A DNA stretch of 29,820 nucleotides from CAYVHB01 sp964450865 (GTDB lineage Bacteria; Bacillota; Clostridia; Saccharofermentanales; UBA5734). The number at the start of each line of letters is the position of its first letter. Within the stretch, counting starts at the first letter, position 1. The DNA is taken from NCBI GenBank assembly GCA_964450865.1, contig CAYVHB010000036.1, positions 1 to 29,820 of the forward strand. The letters are read 5' to 3'. The translations under genes were made by a program, and so were the position numbers. The notes below the pieces were generated by a model. It was not told where the DNA came from, did not search any database, and saw only the letters and a list, made by a program, of their open reading frames with translations. Shown here in pieces: positions 1-8,354 of the stretch.

Positions 1-337
1 TGCGATTGCTTGCTCTTCAGGTTTTTATTGTTCTTACTTGCCGTTTATAGGATTATATCATAGATATACCGGATTGCCGTCATCTTCTGGTCCGGTGGCC
101 AGGGTGCGCCTGCCGGTGCCGCAGTTGTCAGCTGCGCTGATTTCTGGATGGCAAGCTCAGCCTGCAGATCGCAAGACAGGAAAAAGCTCCTGCCCTGACT
201 GGATCGTCCGGCGGGGAGCTTTCGCGGATTCTGTTCCCGATTTTCTACGTGGGTCGAAATATGGCAGATCATACCAATCGCCTGACTGGCCAGAATCATC
301 GCCAGCTGCAAGCATTCTCAGTGTGGTTTGAAAAGCA
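1..337. other. Non-coding stretch downstream of the beta-helix lipoprotein gene
   Basis: I see no gene I would defend here. The short open frames on both strands lack a ribosome binding site and any recognisable domain. The only clear element is the inverted repeat near 180-222, described separately as the terminator of the minus-strand lipoprotein gene. The first 70 bases are A/T-richer than the rest and could belong to a promoter reading out of the window to the left, but no convincing -35/-10 pair is visible. Confidence 0.6.
179..222 (-). terminator. Rho-independent terminator of the lipoprotein gene
   Basis: AAAGCTCC at 183-190 pairs with GGAGCTTT at 215-222, and an inner GCC/GGC adds to the stem. 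Read on the minus strand the hairpin is followed by a run of five T (plus-strand A residues from about 181). It lies about 115 bases past the stop of the minus-strand lipoprotein gene. Confidence 0.7.
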
Positions 338-2323
338 TCAGCCGTTGCGGCCAGGGCGATTGGGATGGTCGCCACCACCGAATCCGCCGGGGCCGCCGCC
401 ACCGCCGGGGCCGCCTGTGGAGCCGTAGGTGGTGACGACGCTGGACGCTGTCAGCGTCGTTACGGTTGTGCCGCCCGTGTATAGGCCGTCAGTATCAAGG
501 CCGTTCGTCGGGGTGCCAGTTGAGCTGCCACCAGTCGAGACGACATACGAGCCGCCCTTGCTGATAGCCGGGGAGGAAACCACGATGGACTGGAAGGCTT
601 TGGCTGGGGTAAAGGTCACGATTGATTCACCGGTAGCGCTGCTGATATTGACCAGGGTGCCGGCGGCCAGCGCGCTGCTGAAATTGACCATCAGGCTATA
701 TTGAGTCGAGCTGCTGTCCGGGGCCTCGGCCATGCCGGATGAACCGGCTGCGACCAGGAAGCCACCTGTCAATTTAAAACTACCGTTGTAATCGATCGCG
801 CCGTTGCCATTGTTGGTCGGGCCATTAACCAGGACCGTACCGCCCGTCATGGTAATGGAGCCGTTGCTGTCGAGTCCGTCACCACCAGCGTCGATTACCA
901 GTTTACCACCATTGATGGCCAGGGCCAGGTTGCTGTCACTGGCAAAATCATTCTGGCCAGGCCGGCCATTGATGGAAGACCCATCGGCGCCGCCGCCAAC
1001 GTTGATGGCATCATCGCTGGATACAATTTTTATCTCACCATTGTTGATGGTGATCAGGCTGCTTTCGATACCTTCATACGCCTTCGTGAGATTGATGCTG
1101 CCGCCATTGATCGTGATGCTGCTGTCAGCGTGGATCCCGTCGTCGCCGGAGATCAGGGTCAGGGAACCGCCATTGATCGTCAGGTCCTGATTGGCGTGGA
1201 GCGTATCATCAGCCGAATCGACGGTTATCATACCGCCGTTGATGGTCACAGCAAGCGCAGCCTTGATGCCTTTGGCGCTGGCCTCCGCGCTGTCGGTCGA
1301 TGCGGTCGCCGCCTGGCTCCCGGGCCGGCCGAACGGTTCACTGATCTGCTGGACACCGTTGGCACTGCCGCCGCCGGTGATGAGGTCAATCATCCCATTG
1401 GTGATGACGACCTGGTTTTCACCCTGGATGCCATCCTCGCCGGCCGTGACCTTGATGGTTCCGCCTTCAATGCAGACATAACCCAGGGCCGTGTCCTCAT
1501 CGTTGTTGGACTTGATGCCGTCGTTGCCGGCGTTTACGGTAAGGGTGCCATCCTTGATGGCGACGAAATCGCGGCCGTTGATTGCGTTGGTTACGGCATC
1601 CACATTAATCGTGCCGCTGACAATTTTCAATTCATCCTTGCTGGTGATGCCCTGTTTATAATTCGCATCAACATTCAGGGTTCCGGTGCCATTAATGGTC
1701 AGGTCGGCCTTGCTGAAAATGGCGGCGTTGGGTTCGTTTCCGGTGGTGTCAGTCAATTGATAGCCCGAACCATCAGTGATGGTGTTCGTCGTGCCATCGG
1801 CCAGGATCAGAATGACTTTCCTGGCGTCCTTGACATAAATCGGCGCACTATTTGCACAGGTTATGTTGGCGTTATTGAGGACCAGCCTGACGACTTCATC
1901 GTCGGTCGACTCGACGATAATCTGGCCGTCGCTCAGTTGGCCACTGATGATATAGGTGCCGGAAGCCAGGATGGTGACGGTACCGCCGCTGGCGGCGGCG
2001 CCGTTACCGGTTACGCTGGCCGATGAACCACTCAAAGTAATGGCTGTTGCCTGGGCCGCGTTCCAGCTGGCATCGGTATCCTTGCTGGAGTACTCAACAC
2101 GGACCGGGGTAACTGCTGTTGCACTGGCCGCGCTGCTGGCGGTGCTGCTTGTTGAGGCGGAATTGCCTGTCGTCGTGGTTGCGGCTGTGGATGAAGTCGA
2201 TGGATTTACACTTGTTGACGGCGTACAGGCGGCCAGCAAGGTTGTACACAGCACGGCGGCCAGGGTTGAGGCCAGCCATTTTCTGGGGTGACGGACATTG
2301 GCGGGGAAGTATTTGTTTTTCAT
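338..2323 (-). CDS. Carbohydrate-binding beta-helix lipoprotein (Cthe_2159-like, PF14262 type)
   Basis: Predicted secreted lipoprotein of 661 residues. Residues 1-33 form a signal peptide with a basic start, a hydrophobic core and the lipobox LAAC with the lipidated cysteine at 33. A Ser/Thr/Ala-rich linker follows to about residue 70. The body is a right-handed beta-helix-like series of short repeats built on TINGG, each followed by an acidic turn such as SADDTLHAN, SGDDGIHAD, SSDDAINVG or GGDGLDSNG. The C-terminus is a Gly/Pro-rich tail. This layout matches the Cthe_2159 family, whose founding member from Clostridium thermocellum binds polygalacturonate and calcium; the acidic turns are plausible calcium sites. 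The start at 2323 has an AAGGAT site about 12 bases upstream. Its neighbours (VTC, DUF4956) recur with this family elsewhere, which supports the call. The actual ligand is unknown. Confidence 0.85.
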   Translation of the reverse strand: MKNKYFPANVRHPRKWLASTLAAVLCTTLLAACTPSTSVNPSTSSTAATTTTGNSASTSSTASSAASATAVTPVRVEYSSKDTDASWNAAQATAITLSGSSASVTGNGAAASGGTVTILASGTYIISGQLSDGQIIVESTDDEVVRLVLNNANITCANSAPIYVKDARKVILILADGTTNTITDGSGYQLTDTTGNEPNAAIFSKADLTINGTGTLNVDANYKQGITSKDELKIVSGTINVDAVTNAINGRDFVAIKDGTLTVNAGNDGIKSNNDEDTALGYVCIEGGTIKVTAGEDGIQGENQVVITNGMIDLITGGGSANGVQQISEPFGRPGSQAATASTDSAEASAKGIKAALAVTINGGMITVDSADDTLHANQDLTINGGSLTLISGDDGIHADSSITINGGSINLTKAYEGIESSLITINNGEIKIVSSDDAINVGGGADGSSINGRPGQNDFASDSNLALAINGGKLVIDAGGDGLDSNGSITMTGGTVLVNGPTNNGNGAIDYNGSFKLTGGFLVAAGSSGMAEAPDSSSTQYSLMVNFSSALAAGTLVNISSATGESIVTFTPAKAFQSIVVSSPAISKGGSYVVSTGGSSTGTPTNGLDTDGLYTGGTTVTTLTASSVVTTYGSTGGPGGGGGPGGFGGGDHPNRPGRNG

Positions 2324-2519
2324 TGTGATGGGTATCCTTTCAAACCCTGCATGCGTGTAACAGCTGCATCAGCAAAGGGTTCTTCCTTGTTCTGTCATCA
2401 ATTTATCAGAGTTATATGATGAATGCGTGAAAAGCCGGTGAGCGTTTGATAGAAGTTCTCGCCACAGGATCCTGACTGGTGCCCTGTAACTGAGCAGGGG
2501 CCTGTGACAGTGACAAATA

Positions 2520-3182
2520 TTACAGGTTTGATCCGGCCAGGGTCCGGATAAATGTCGCCCAGGCTGGCTGGGCCGGCAGCGGTTCACCGTGGGCCGGACA
2601 GATCCACGCGATACCGGTCAGGTTCAGATTCAAGCAGGACTGGATTGACAAATCCCTGTTCCAGGTAAAGAATGCCGGCGTTTCCAGAATCCGGCCTTTG
2701 TTCTCGGTGATCAGATCGCCGGCGAACAAGATATTTTCGTAGCGGAAGCAGACGTGGCCGCGCGTATGCCCGGCCGTGTCGATGATCTCAATGCCCGCAA
2801 TTGATCCGGCCGGCAGGAGCAGGAGCTGTTCCGCTGATAAGGGCTGCCGCGGCAAAGCCGAAATAATATTCTTGATGCCACCGGGCTTCTTTTCCCGCAG
2901 CGCGTATGGCCGGTCCGCCGCACTGATGTAGACGTCACAGTTTGTACGCGCCTGGATATAGGCCACATTGCCGATATGATCCATATCACTGTGGGTCAGC
3001 AGGATTCTTCTGATCTGGTCCGGCGCGACCCCGTGGGACTGGAGTTCTGCCAGGATCACCCTGCCTTTACCGGCATAGCCCGTGTCAATCAGGGTGACCT
3101 CGCCATGGATCTGATGCATGATCGCGTATGCAGAAGCGCCCCGGGTGCAATCCAGTCTGATGATCTGGTCTGTTATCTTCAT
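2520..3182 (-). CDS. MBL-fold metallo-hydrolase
   Basis: Cytosolic metallo-beta-lactamase-fold protein of 220 residues. The metal site is readable: HSDMDH at residues 64-69, AGHTRGH with histidines at 139 and 143, FAGD with Asp156, and CPAHGE with His198. The usual first motif is HxHxDH; here the second histidine is Asp66. The substrate cannot be named from sequence; the family includes glyoxalase II, lactonases and other hydrolases. An upstream in-frame Met at 3257 is possible, but the Met at 3182 has AAGGAG ten bases before it and begins the conserved first strand, so it is preferred. The gene is divergent from the VTC gene and 196 bases upstream of the lipoprotein gene on the same strand, so those two may share a transcript. 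No good terminator separates them. Confidence 0.85.
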   Translation of the reverse strand: MKITDQIIRLDCTRGASAYAIMHQIHGEVTLIDTGYAGKGRVILAELQSHGVAPDQIRRILLTHSDMDHIGNVAYIQARTNCDVYISAADRPYALREKKPGGIKNIISALPRQPLSAEQLLLLPAGSIAGIEIIDTAGHTRGHVCFRYENILFAGDLITENKGRILETPAFFTWNRDLSIQSCLNLNLTGIAWICPAHGEPLPAQPAWATFIRTLAGSNL

Positions 3183-3386
3183 GCTGGTCAAACTCCTTGC
3201 AGATCGGATCTGGTTGTTTAATCCAGATCTGGTTATCCTGTTCAATTTGCTTATCACTGATATTTTACCTGATATTTACGCCGTACTTTCACGGAATCAA
3301 TCCCTGATGTTCATTTAATCATCACATAACAACTTTATCCTGAAAACAGATCAGATATTGACCGATCCAGACAAGAGGTGTTACCG

Positions 3387-4208
3387 ATGGCTATTGAAGT
3401 GTTTAACCGTTATGAAAACAAATACCTGCTGGATGCCCGGACTACCGGACTGCTGCGGGAAAAACTGGCTGAACATATGGATCTGGATGCCTTTAACCGG
3501 AATGGCCAGACCTACACGATTGCCAATATCTACTATGATACGTCTGACAGCCAGCTGATCCGGACTTCTTTGCAGAAACCCGCTTTCAAAGAAAAATTGC
3601 GTCTGCGGGCCTATGGTGTACCCGGACTTGACGACACTGTATACCTCGAAATCAAAAAGAAATTCCGCGGGCTGGTCAACAAGCGGCGCAGCAAATTGCA
3701 GCTGGCCCAGGCCTACAGCTTCGTTGAGTCCGGTAAGCTGCCTGAGGAAAAACCCTGCCAGAATCGCCAGGTCCTGCGCGAAATCGCCTACCTTCTCCAG
3801 CAGTACCAGCTCTTGCCCCAGCTCTACCTGGCTTATGACCGCCTGGCTTACTTTGACCGTGAAGACCCGGACCTGCGCATTTCCTTTGACACCAATATCC
3901 GCTGCCGCCGGACTGAGCTGCGTCTCGAGGCCGGCGACTGGGGCGAGCCGCTTCTGGGCCCAGGCCAGTGGCTGATGGAAATCAAAGTGGCCGGCAACAT
4001 GCCTTTCTGGCTGGCCCGCCTGCTCTCCGGGCTGCAGATCGTCCCGATCAGCTTTTCCAAGTATGGTACGGAATACAAACAGCTGCTGGCCGAACAACTG
4101 ACAGTCCGCCAGGATAGCCAGCCGGCCAGACAGGAAACCCGTACCTGCTACCTGCCGCCCCTGGCGAGACGTCCGGCTGCCGACAGCCTGCACTCGATTG
4201 CCAACTGA
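3387..4208 (+). CDS. VTC domain protein (polyphosphate polymerase-like)
   Basis: Protein of 273 residues made almost entirely of one VTC domain, the tunnel fold that in yeast Vtc4 makes polyphosphate from ATP. The tunnel residues of the family are visible: R8-x-E10-x-K12 near the start, YYDTSD at 49-54, KLRLRAYG with basic residues at 70, 72 and 74, YLEIKKK at 86-92, NKRR at 98-101, MEIKVAG at 197-203 with the metal-type Glu198, and the closing FSKYGTEYK at 223-231. There is no SPX domain and no membrane segment. The ATG at 3387 has AGAGGTG seven bases upstream; an in-frame GTG at 3378 lies inside that ribosome binding site and is less likely. It is followed 97 bases later by DUF4956. Whether the bacterial enzyme makes polyphosphate or another product is not settled. 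Confidence 0.88.
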   Translation: MAIEVFNRYENKYLLDARTTGLLREKLAEHMDLDAFNRNGQTYTIANIYYDTSDSQLIRTSLQKPAFKEKLRLRAYGVPGLDDTVYLEIKKKFRGLVNKRRSKLQLAQAYSFVESGKLPEEKPCQNRQVLREIAYLLQQYQLLPQLYLAYDRLAYFDREDPDLRISFDTNIRCRRTELRLEAGDWGEPLLGPGQWLMEIKVAGNMPFWLARLLSGLQIVPISFSKYGTEYKQLLAEQLTVRQDSQPARQETRTCYLPPLARRPAADSLHSIAN

Positions 4209-4260
4209 AACCGCGTCAGATCATGCTCATCATGACCATAACCCCCCATACCGATCATAG

Positions 4261-4294
4261 TCATAACCAGAAATGCAGATCATAACCAGAAATG
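4261..4294. repeat. Two tandem copies of a 19-bp unit before the DUF4956 gene
   Basis: The 15-mer TCATAACCAGAAATG occurs at 4261-4275 and again at 4280-4294. The second copy runs directly into the ribosome binding site GAGGGA of the DUF4956 gene. Confidence 0.85.
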
Positions 4295-4305
4295 AGGGAT
4301 TTTCC

Positions 4306-4998
4306 ATGCTTGACTCCATTTTCGCCACGGCAGCAACAACAGCGAGCGAGACGATATCGCTGGCCAATCTGCTGCTGGCTTTGCTGACAGCCTTTGCGAC
4401 GGGTATTTTACTGAGTCTGGTTTATATGAAAACCCATAAGAACGAGACTCCGTCGCAAAGCTTTGCCCTGACCATGGTTATTTTGCCCGCGGTGATCAGC
4501 ATCATCATCCTGCTGGTCGGCAGCAACGTGGCCCGGGCTTTCAGCCTGGCCGGTGCCTTCTCGATTATCCGCTTCCGCAGCGCACCCGGTGATCCGAAAG
4601 ACATTGCCTATGTCCTGTTCGCCCTGGCCGTCGGCCTGGCCAGCGGCATGGGCTACCTGGTCTACGCCGTTATATTCACCCTGATTGTCTGTGCCGTGAT
4701 GCTGGTTCTGAACGCGATGAAATTCGGTGCTGTCAAAACAACCGGCAAGCTGCTCAAAATTGTCATCCCGGAAAATCTCGACTACCAGAACGCCCTCGAA
4801 GATGTCCTCGATCAATATACAGTATCCCATTCGCTGCTCAAAGTCAAAACCGCTGACCTCGGCAGCCTGTATGAACTTGTCTACCAGGTCACAACCCGCA
4901 ATAACATCAAGGAGAAAGACTTCATCGATGAACTGCGTTGCCGCAATGGCAATCTGAACATCACGCTGGTCATGAACGCGCAGCCCGCCGAGTATTGA
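4306..4998 (+). CDS. DUF4956 family membrane protein
   Basis: Protein of 230 residues. The N-terminal half has about four hydrophobic segments (roughly residues 17-40, 50-75, 95-120 and 125-145), including the family-typical stretch SIIRFRSAPGDPKDIAYV around residues 85-102. The C-terminal third is a soluble alpha/beta-like domain ending in NLNITLVMN. The ATG at 4306 has GAGGGA six bases upstream; an in-frame ATG at 4273 lies in a duplicated segment without a site. DUF4956 is of unknown function but is commonly encoded beside VTC-domain genes. The pair is therefore likely to act together, with DUF4956 as the membrane partner of the soluble VTC enzyme (inference). A strong terminator follows at 5189-5222, closing the two-gene operon. 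Confidence 0.85.
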   Translation: MLDSIFATAATTASETISLANLLLALLTAFATGILLSLVYMKTHKNETPSQSFALTMVILPAVISIIILLVGSNVARAFSLAGAFSIIRFRSAPGDPKDIAYVLFALAVGLASGMGYLVYAVIFTLIVCAVMLVLNAMKFGAVKTTGKLLKIVIPENLDYQNALEDVLDQYTVSHSLLKVKTADLGSLYELVYQVTTRNNIKEKDFIDELRCRNGNLNITLVMNAQPAEY

Positions 4999-5110
4999 GA
5001 ACAGGCGCAAGGCAGCCATGAACGCGCAGGCTGCCGGGTATTGAGAACCCGGTGGTGATGGACGTGAACAGCCGCCGATCCATGCGATCGTGAATGCGCA
5101 GGCTGCCGGG
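4971..5110. repeat. Tandem 46-bp duplication of the 3' end of the DUF4956 gene
   Basis: The last codons and stop of the gene (from 4971) are repeated 46 bases later (from 5017), with three mismatches over 32 bases. The copy still spells MNAQAAGY-stop against MNAQPAEY-stop in the gene. A third, shorter copy, GTGAATGCGCAGGCTGCCGG, lies at 5090-5109. Confidence 0.85.
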
Positions 5111-5188
5111 CCTGATGCCCCCGCCACGCCAGAATCCTCGCCCATCCAACAAGCCCGCCGACTTCCGGTGTCGTCCGGCTTGCTCCGC

Positions 5189-5222
5189 GCCCCGCTGTGT
5201 CCCCTCGCAGCGGGGCTTTTTT
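5189..5222 (+). terminator. Rho-independent terminator after the VTC-DUF4956 operon
   Basis: GCCCCGCTG at 5189-5197 pairs perfectly with CAGCGGGGC at 5208-5216 (9 bp, 10-base loop), followed by six T at 5217-5222. Confidence 0.93.
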
Positions 5223-5309
5223 GTCTATTTCCGGTAGCTGGCGCCAGATCAGCTGCCCGGCTCATTTCCGGGACCCGGCGCCGAACCTGCTGCGGCTACG
5301 GGCACGCCG

Positions 5310-5338
5310 TTGTTTGTCGCAGGGGCTTGCCCTATAAT
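5310..5338 (+). promoter_or_regulatory. Possible promoter for the chromate transporter gene
   Basis: A consensus TATAAT at 5333-5338 lies 17 bases after a weak TTGTTT at 5310-5315. It is downstream of the terminator at 5222 and upstream of the gene, as expected, but the -35 matches only half of the consensus. Confidence 0.35.
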
Positions 5339-5511
5339 AGTTGTCAGGAATATTCCTGCATGGCAGGAAACACTTGTGTTCTGGCCTGGCAGCTTCTGCC
5401 AGGGGAACCAAAGGCCGGCAGGATGGGAGTTTGTGATGGCATGCCGTGATTTTAAGTCCTGCCTGGGATTCTGCTATGGATTTGACGCCCGCAATCGTGC
5501 TGGGGGTTTTA

Positions 5512-6660
5512 ATGAAATACCGTGATTTTCAGTCGCTGACACCAGATGAGCGGCATCGGCGACTGCTGGCTATCACGCGTGTATTCTTCAAGCTTGGCTG
5601 CCTGTCTTTTGGCGGTCCGGCTGCTCACGTTGCCTACATGGATCATGAAATAGTCAAGAAACGCGGCTGGCTGACACAGGATAAATTCATCGACCTGCTT
5701 GGCGCTACCAACCTGATTCCCGGTCCCAATGCCACGGAAATGGCCATCCATATCGGCTATGAGCACGGCAGCGTTCCCGGCCTGCTGCTCGCGGGCCTCT
5801 CCTTTATTATTCCGGCGATGCTGATCTGCCTGGTCTTTGGCTTCGTTTATGTGCGCTTTGGCACGCTGCCGGATGTCTCCATGATTTTATACGGAATCAA
5901 GCCCGTCATGATGGCGATTATTGTCCAGGCCCTGTACCGCCTGGGCCAGAACCTGCTTAAAACCTGGCTCGCCGGTCTGCTGGTCCTGGGGGTGGTCAGC
6001 ATTTATTTGCTGACCCATATCAGTGAGCTGCTGCTGATGGCCGGATGCGGCTTGCTGCTGCTGGTCATCCGCTCGCTTCGTCACCCCAATCAGCCCCGCC
6101 CGCCGCGCCAGGTGCGGTTGCACGCCATCACACCCCTGCCGTTGCTGACGATATTTCTGGTTTTCCTGAAAATTGGCGCGGTCCTGTATGGCAGTGGATA
6201 TGTTCTCCTGGCCTTCCTGGAGTCCGAACTGGTCCGCCGCTACCCCGTGCTGACCCAGACGCAACTGTTTGATGCCATCGCGGTTGGCCAGATCACGCCA
6301 GGACCTGTGTTCAGCACCGCCACCTTTATTGGTTATCTGTTACATGGCCCGGCAGGAGCGATCCTGGCAACGATCGGGATTTTCCTGCCATCTTTTATTT
6401 TCGTCTGGCTGCTCAATCCGCTGATCCCCCGGATGCGGGCGTCACGCTGGCTATCGGCCCTGCTGGACGGCGTCAATCTGGCCTCCCTGGGCCTGATGGC
6501 TGCAGTTTCCCTGCGCCTGGCCCAGGTAGCGCTGACCGATTGCCTGACGGTTGCGCTCCTGGCGGCCGCCCTGGTCTTGCTGTTGCGGACCCGGATCAAT
6601 TCAGTCTGGCTGGTGCTCGGCGGTGGCCTGCTAGGTTATCTGAGCAGCTGGCTGCATTAG
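5512..6660 (+). CDS. chrA: Chromate transporter (CHR family, two-domain)
   Basis: Integral membrane protein of about 382 residues with the two homologous CHR halves of the long-chain ChrA type. Half one carries FGGPAAHVAYMDHEIV and PGPNATEMAIHIGYEHG; half two carries AVGQITPGPVFSTATFIGYL and GIFLPSFIFVW. About ten to twelve hydrophobic segments alternate with short loops. The family exports chromate, probably by proton antiport; many anaerobes carry a copy whose true substrate is untested. The start is uncertain: the frame is open from a GTG at 5446, and ATG codons lie at 5476 and 5512. I prefer 5512 because CTGGGGG precedes it at short spacing and because family members begin just before the first helix. 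It appears monocistronic, with no clear terminator behind it. Confidence 0.88.
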   Translation: MKYRDFQSLTPDERHRRLLAITRVFFKLGCLSFGGPAAHVAYMDHEIVKKRGWLTQDKFIDLLGATNLIPGPNATEMAIHIGYEHGSVPGLLLAGLSFIIPAMLICLVFGFVYVRFGTLPDVSMILYGIKPVMMAIIVQALYRLGQNLLKTWLAGLLVLGVVSIYLLTHISELLLMAGCGLLLLVIRSLRHPNQPRPPRQVRLHAITPLPLLTIFLVFLKIGAVLYGSGYVLLAFLESELVRRYPVLTQTQLFDAIAVGQITPGPVFSTATFIGYLLHGPAGAILATIGIFLPSFIFVWLLNPLIPRMRASRWLSALLDGVNLASLGLMAAVSLRLAQVALTDCLTVALLAAALVLLLRTRINSVWLVLGGGLLGYLSSWLH

Positions 6661-6818
6661 CGCATGAAACGTGTTAAATTGAAAGCCGGGAATCGACAAT
6701 CATGTCTGCCGGTTATCCGGGCAGCTGGCTACGCTGGTATCCTTATGGCGACTCGCTGCTTTTTGTGGCAATTTCCGCAATTTCCTTGCATTTATTACAT
6801 TATTCAGCCAATCAATCG

Positions 6819-6827
6819 TGATATAAT
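6819..6827 (+). promoter_or_regulatory. Extended -10 promoter of the hexokinase operon
   Basis: TGATATAAT (TG, one base, then the full TATAAT at 6822-6827). There is no good -35, as is common for extended -10 promoters. The start codon is about 140 bases downstream. Confidence 0.45.
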
Positions 6828-6842
6828 CAGATTCGGAAGATC

Positions 6843-6885
6843 ACCGGCCCGCCCGACCTATCACGGAAAAAGACCGGCCCGCCCG
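6843..6885. repeat. Repeated GC-rich 13-mer in the hexokinase leader
   Basis: ACCGGCCCGCCCG occurs at 6843-6855 and 6873-6885, 30 bases apart. Confidence 0.8.
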
Positions 6886-6967
6886 CCTCATGTCCAGGCA
6901 ACAATCGGCCAGACCCCTCATTGGCCAGACAAAAATTCAGCAATGCAAGAAGAAGCAGGTGAAATGT

Positions 6968-8350
6968 ATGGAGAATTATCGTGCCAAAGTTGATGCTTTC
7001 CTTCGCCGTTATGACATGTTGCCGACCCGTGACCTGACTGCGGACTGCCAGGCCTTTGTCACCCAGATGCAGGCCGGCCTGACGAACGAACCGGCGACGC
7101 TCAAGATGCTCTGCACCTACATCAGCGCCGATCGGGCTATTCCCCTCCAGGAGCCGGTTATTGTCATGGATGCCGGCGGCACCAATTTCCGGGTGGCCCT
7201 TGTCCACTTTGACGAACAGCACCAGCCCGTGATTGAGTCTTTCACGACGCATCCGATGCCTGGTACCAGGGGCGAGATCTCTTCGGATGAATTCTATGCC
7301 GCGATTGTCAGCTATCTGGAGCCGGTTATTCACCGCAGCAACCGGATCGGCTTTTGCTTCTCATTCCCGACGGTCATCACGCCGGACCGCGACGGCCTGC
7401 TGCTTGGCTTCAATAAAGAAGTCAAGGTCCGCGACATGCATAACGTGCTGGTAGGCACCGGCCTCAAGCAAGCCCTCAAGGCCGCTGGCGTCAGGGAAGA
7501 TAAACAGATCGTCATGCTCAACGACACGGTAGCCACCTTGCTTGGCGGTAAAGCCGCCAGCCCGGGCCGGGTCTTTGGCTCATATATCGGTTATATCCTT
7601 GGCACCGGCACCAACACTTGTTACATCGAGCGCAACCCCAACATCGTCAAGCACCCCGATGTAACCAGCCAGCCCGGCTCGACGATCATCAACATCGAAT
7701 CTGGCGGCTATGGCGGCTTCGAACGGGGTGAATTCGACCGCCGTTATGACCAGACGACGGCTGATCCGGGCGCGCAGCAGCTGGAAAAAATGGTGTCCGG
7801 CGTCTATATCGGGCATGTCCTGCTCGAAGTCTTGCATCAGGCGGCCGCCGACGGTTTATTCAGCAGTGATACTGCCACCCGCCTGGCTGCCTTGCCCAGC
7901 CTGGCGGCCCGTGACATTGATGAATTCTGCAATTACCCCTATGCCAGCAATCATGTGCTTGGCCGTTGCCTGAGCGGATCCGGTTCGCCCGCTCCAGCAG
8001 GCGCCGCCGCTGCAGCTGGCCAGCCGGCCCAGTCAGCCACTGCTGACGAGATCGAGGCCGATCGCCAGATCCTCTATGCCCTGATCGACCGCCTGATCGA
8101 GCGGGCTGCCCGCTTCTCGGCGATCAACCTGGCCGCCGTCATCAGCCAGTCCGGGCAGGGTGCCAATCCCTGTGCGCCGGTCCTGATCACGGCTGAAGGC
8201 ACAACCTTCTACAAGCTCAAGCTGTTCCGCGCCAAACTGGACTACTATGTGCGCACCCTCATCAACGACCAGCTCGGTCTCTATTGCGAATTTACCCGGG
8301 TTGACAATGCGACGCTGATCGGCACAGCCATCGCTGGCCTGACGAACTGA
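6968..8350 (+). CDS. Hexokinase (eukaryotic-type hexokinase family)
   Basis: ATP-dependent hexose kinase of 460 residues, the first enzyme of glycolysis for free glucose and similar sugars. The actin-like ATPase fold is marked by the phosphate loop DAGGTNFR at 68-75, the sugar-binding FSFPTVITPDRDG near 135-147, the catalytic MLNDTVATLLGG with Asp186, the second phosphate loop ILGTGTNTCYIE near 212-223, IESGGYGGF near 243-251 and the adenosine motif ITAEGTTFYK near 413-422. This is the hexokinase family of eukaryotes and a minority of bacteria, not the short ROK glucokinase usual in Bacillota. An Ala/Pro/Gly-rich insert sits around residues 337-358. The ATG at 6968 follows AGGTG; a longer frame from 6890 has no support. 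It heads a three-gene operon. Confidence 0.9.
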   Translation: MENYRAKVDAFLRRYDMLPTRDLTADCQAFVTQMQAGLTNEPATLKMLCTYISADRAIPLQEPVIVMDAGGTNFRVALVHFDEQHQPVIESFTTHPMPGTRGEISSDEFYAAIVSYLEPVIHRSNRIGFCFSFPTVITPDRDGLLLGFNKEVKVRDMHNVLVGTGLKQALKAAGVREDKQIVMLNDTVATLLGGKAASPGRVFGSYIGYILGTGTNTCYIERNPNIVKHPDVTSQPGSTIINIESGGYGGFERGEFDRRYDQTTADPGAQQLEKMVSGVYIGHVLLEVLHQAAADGLFSSDTATRLAALPSLAARDIDEFCNYPYASNHVLGRCLSGSGSPAPAGAAAAAGQPAQSATADEIEADRQILYALIDRLIERAARFSAINLAAVISQSGQGANPCAPVLITAEGTTFYKLKLFRAKLDYYVRTLINDQLGLYCEFTRVDNATLIGTAIAGLTN

Positions 8351-8354
8351 CATC

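Larger units (their letters stand above)
4999..5511. other. Intergenic stretch between the DUF4956 and chromate transporter genes
   Basis: This gap holds the repeated copies of the preceding gene's 3' end, a strong terminator at 5189-5222 and a possible promoter at 5310-5338. An open frame at 5090-5449 runs straight through the terminator and has no recognisable protein features, so I do not call it a gene. Confidence 0.6.
6661..6967. other. Intergenic stretch upstream of the hexokinase operon
   Basis: It contains an A/T-rich segment near 6770-6830 ending in an extended -10 element (6819-6827) and a repeated 13-mer ACCGGCCCGCCCG at 6843-6855 and 6873-6885. The repeats lie in what would be the 5' untranslated region. 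I see no gene and no classical terminator for chrA. Confidence 0.6.

Noticed and set aside
1130..2026. Long open frame of 298 codons on the plus strand opposite the lipoprotein gene
   Set aside because: It is the antisense of the beta-helix repeats (TINGG blocks), has no ribosome binding site, and overlaps a clear lipoprotein gene.
3378..3386. GTG start three codons before the VTC ATG
   Set aside because: The GTG is part of the ribosome binding site AGAGGTG that serves the ATG at 3387.
3381..4193. 270-codon minus-strand frame opposite the VTC gene
   Set aside because: It is a shadow of GC-rich codons. The plus-strand VTC motifs and ribosome binding site are decisive.
4408..5265. 285-codon minus-strand frame over the DUF4956 gene
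   Set aside because: It is antisense to the membrane protein, crosses the terminator hairpin and has no recognisable domain.
5090..5449. 119-codon plus-strand frame between the DUF4956 and chrA genes
   Set aside because: It begins in a duplicated fragment and reads through a strong terminator; its composition is not protein-like.
8340..8354. Search for a T-box or amino-acid riboswitch before the threonine ammonia-lyase gene
   Set aside because: Only four bases separate the genes, so no leader exists here.
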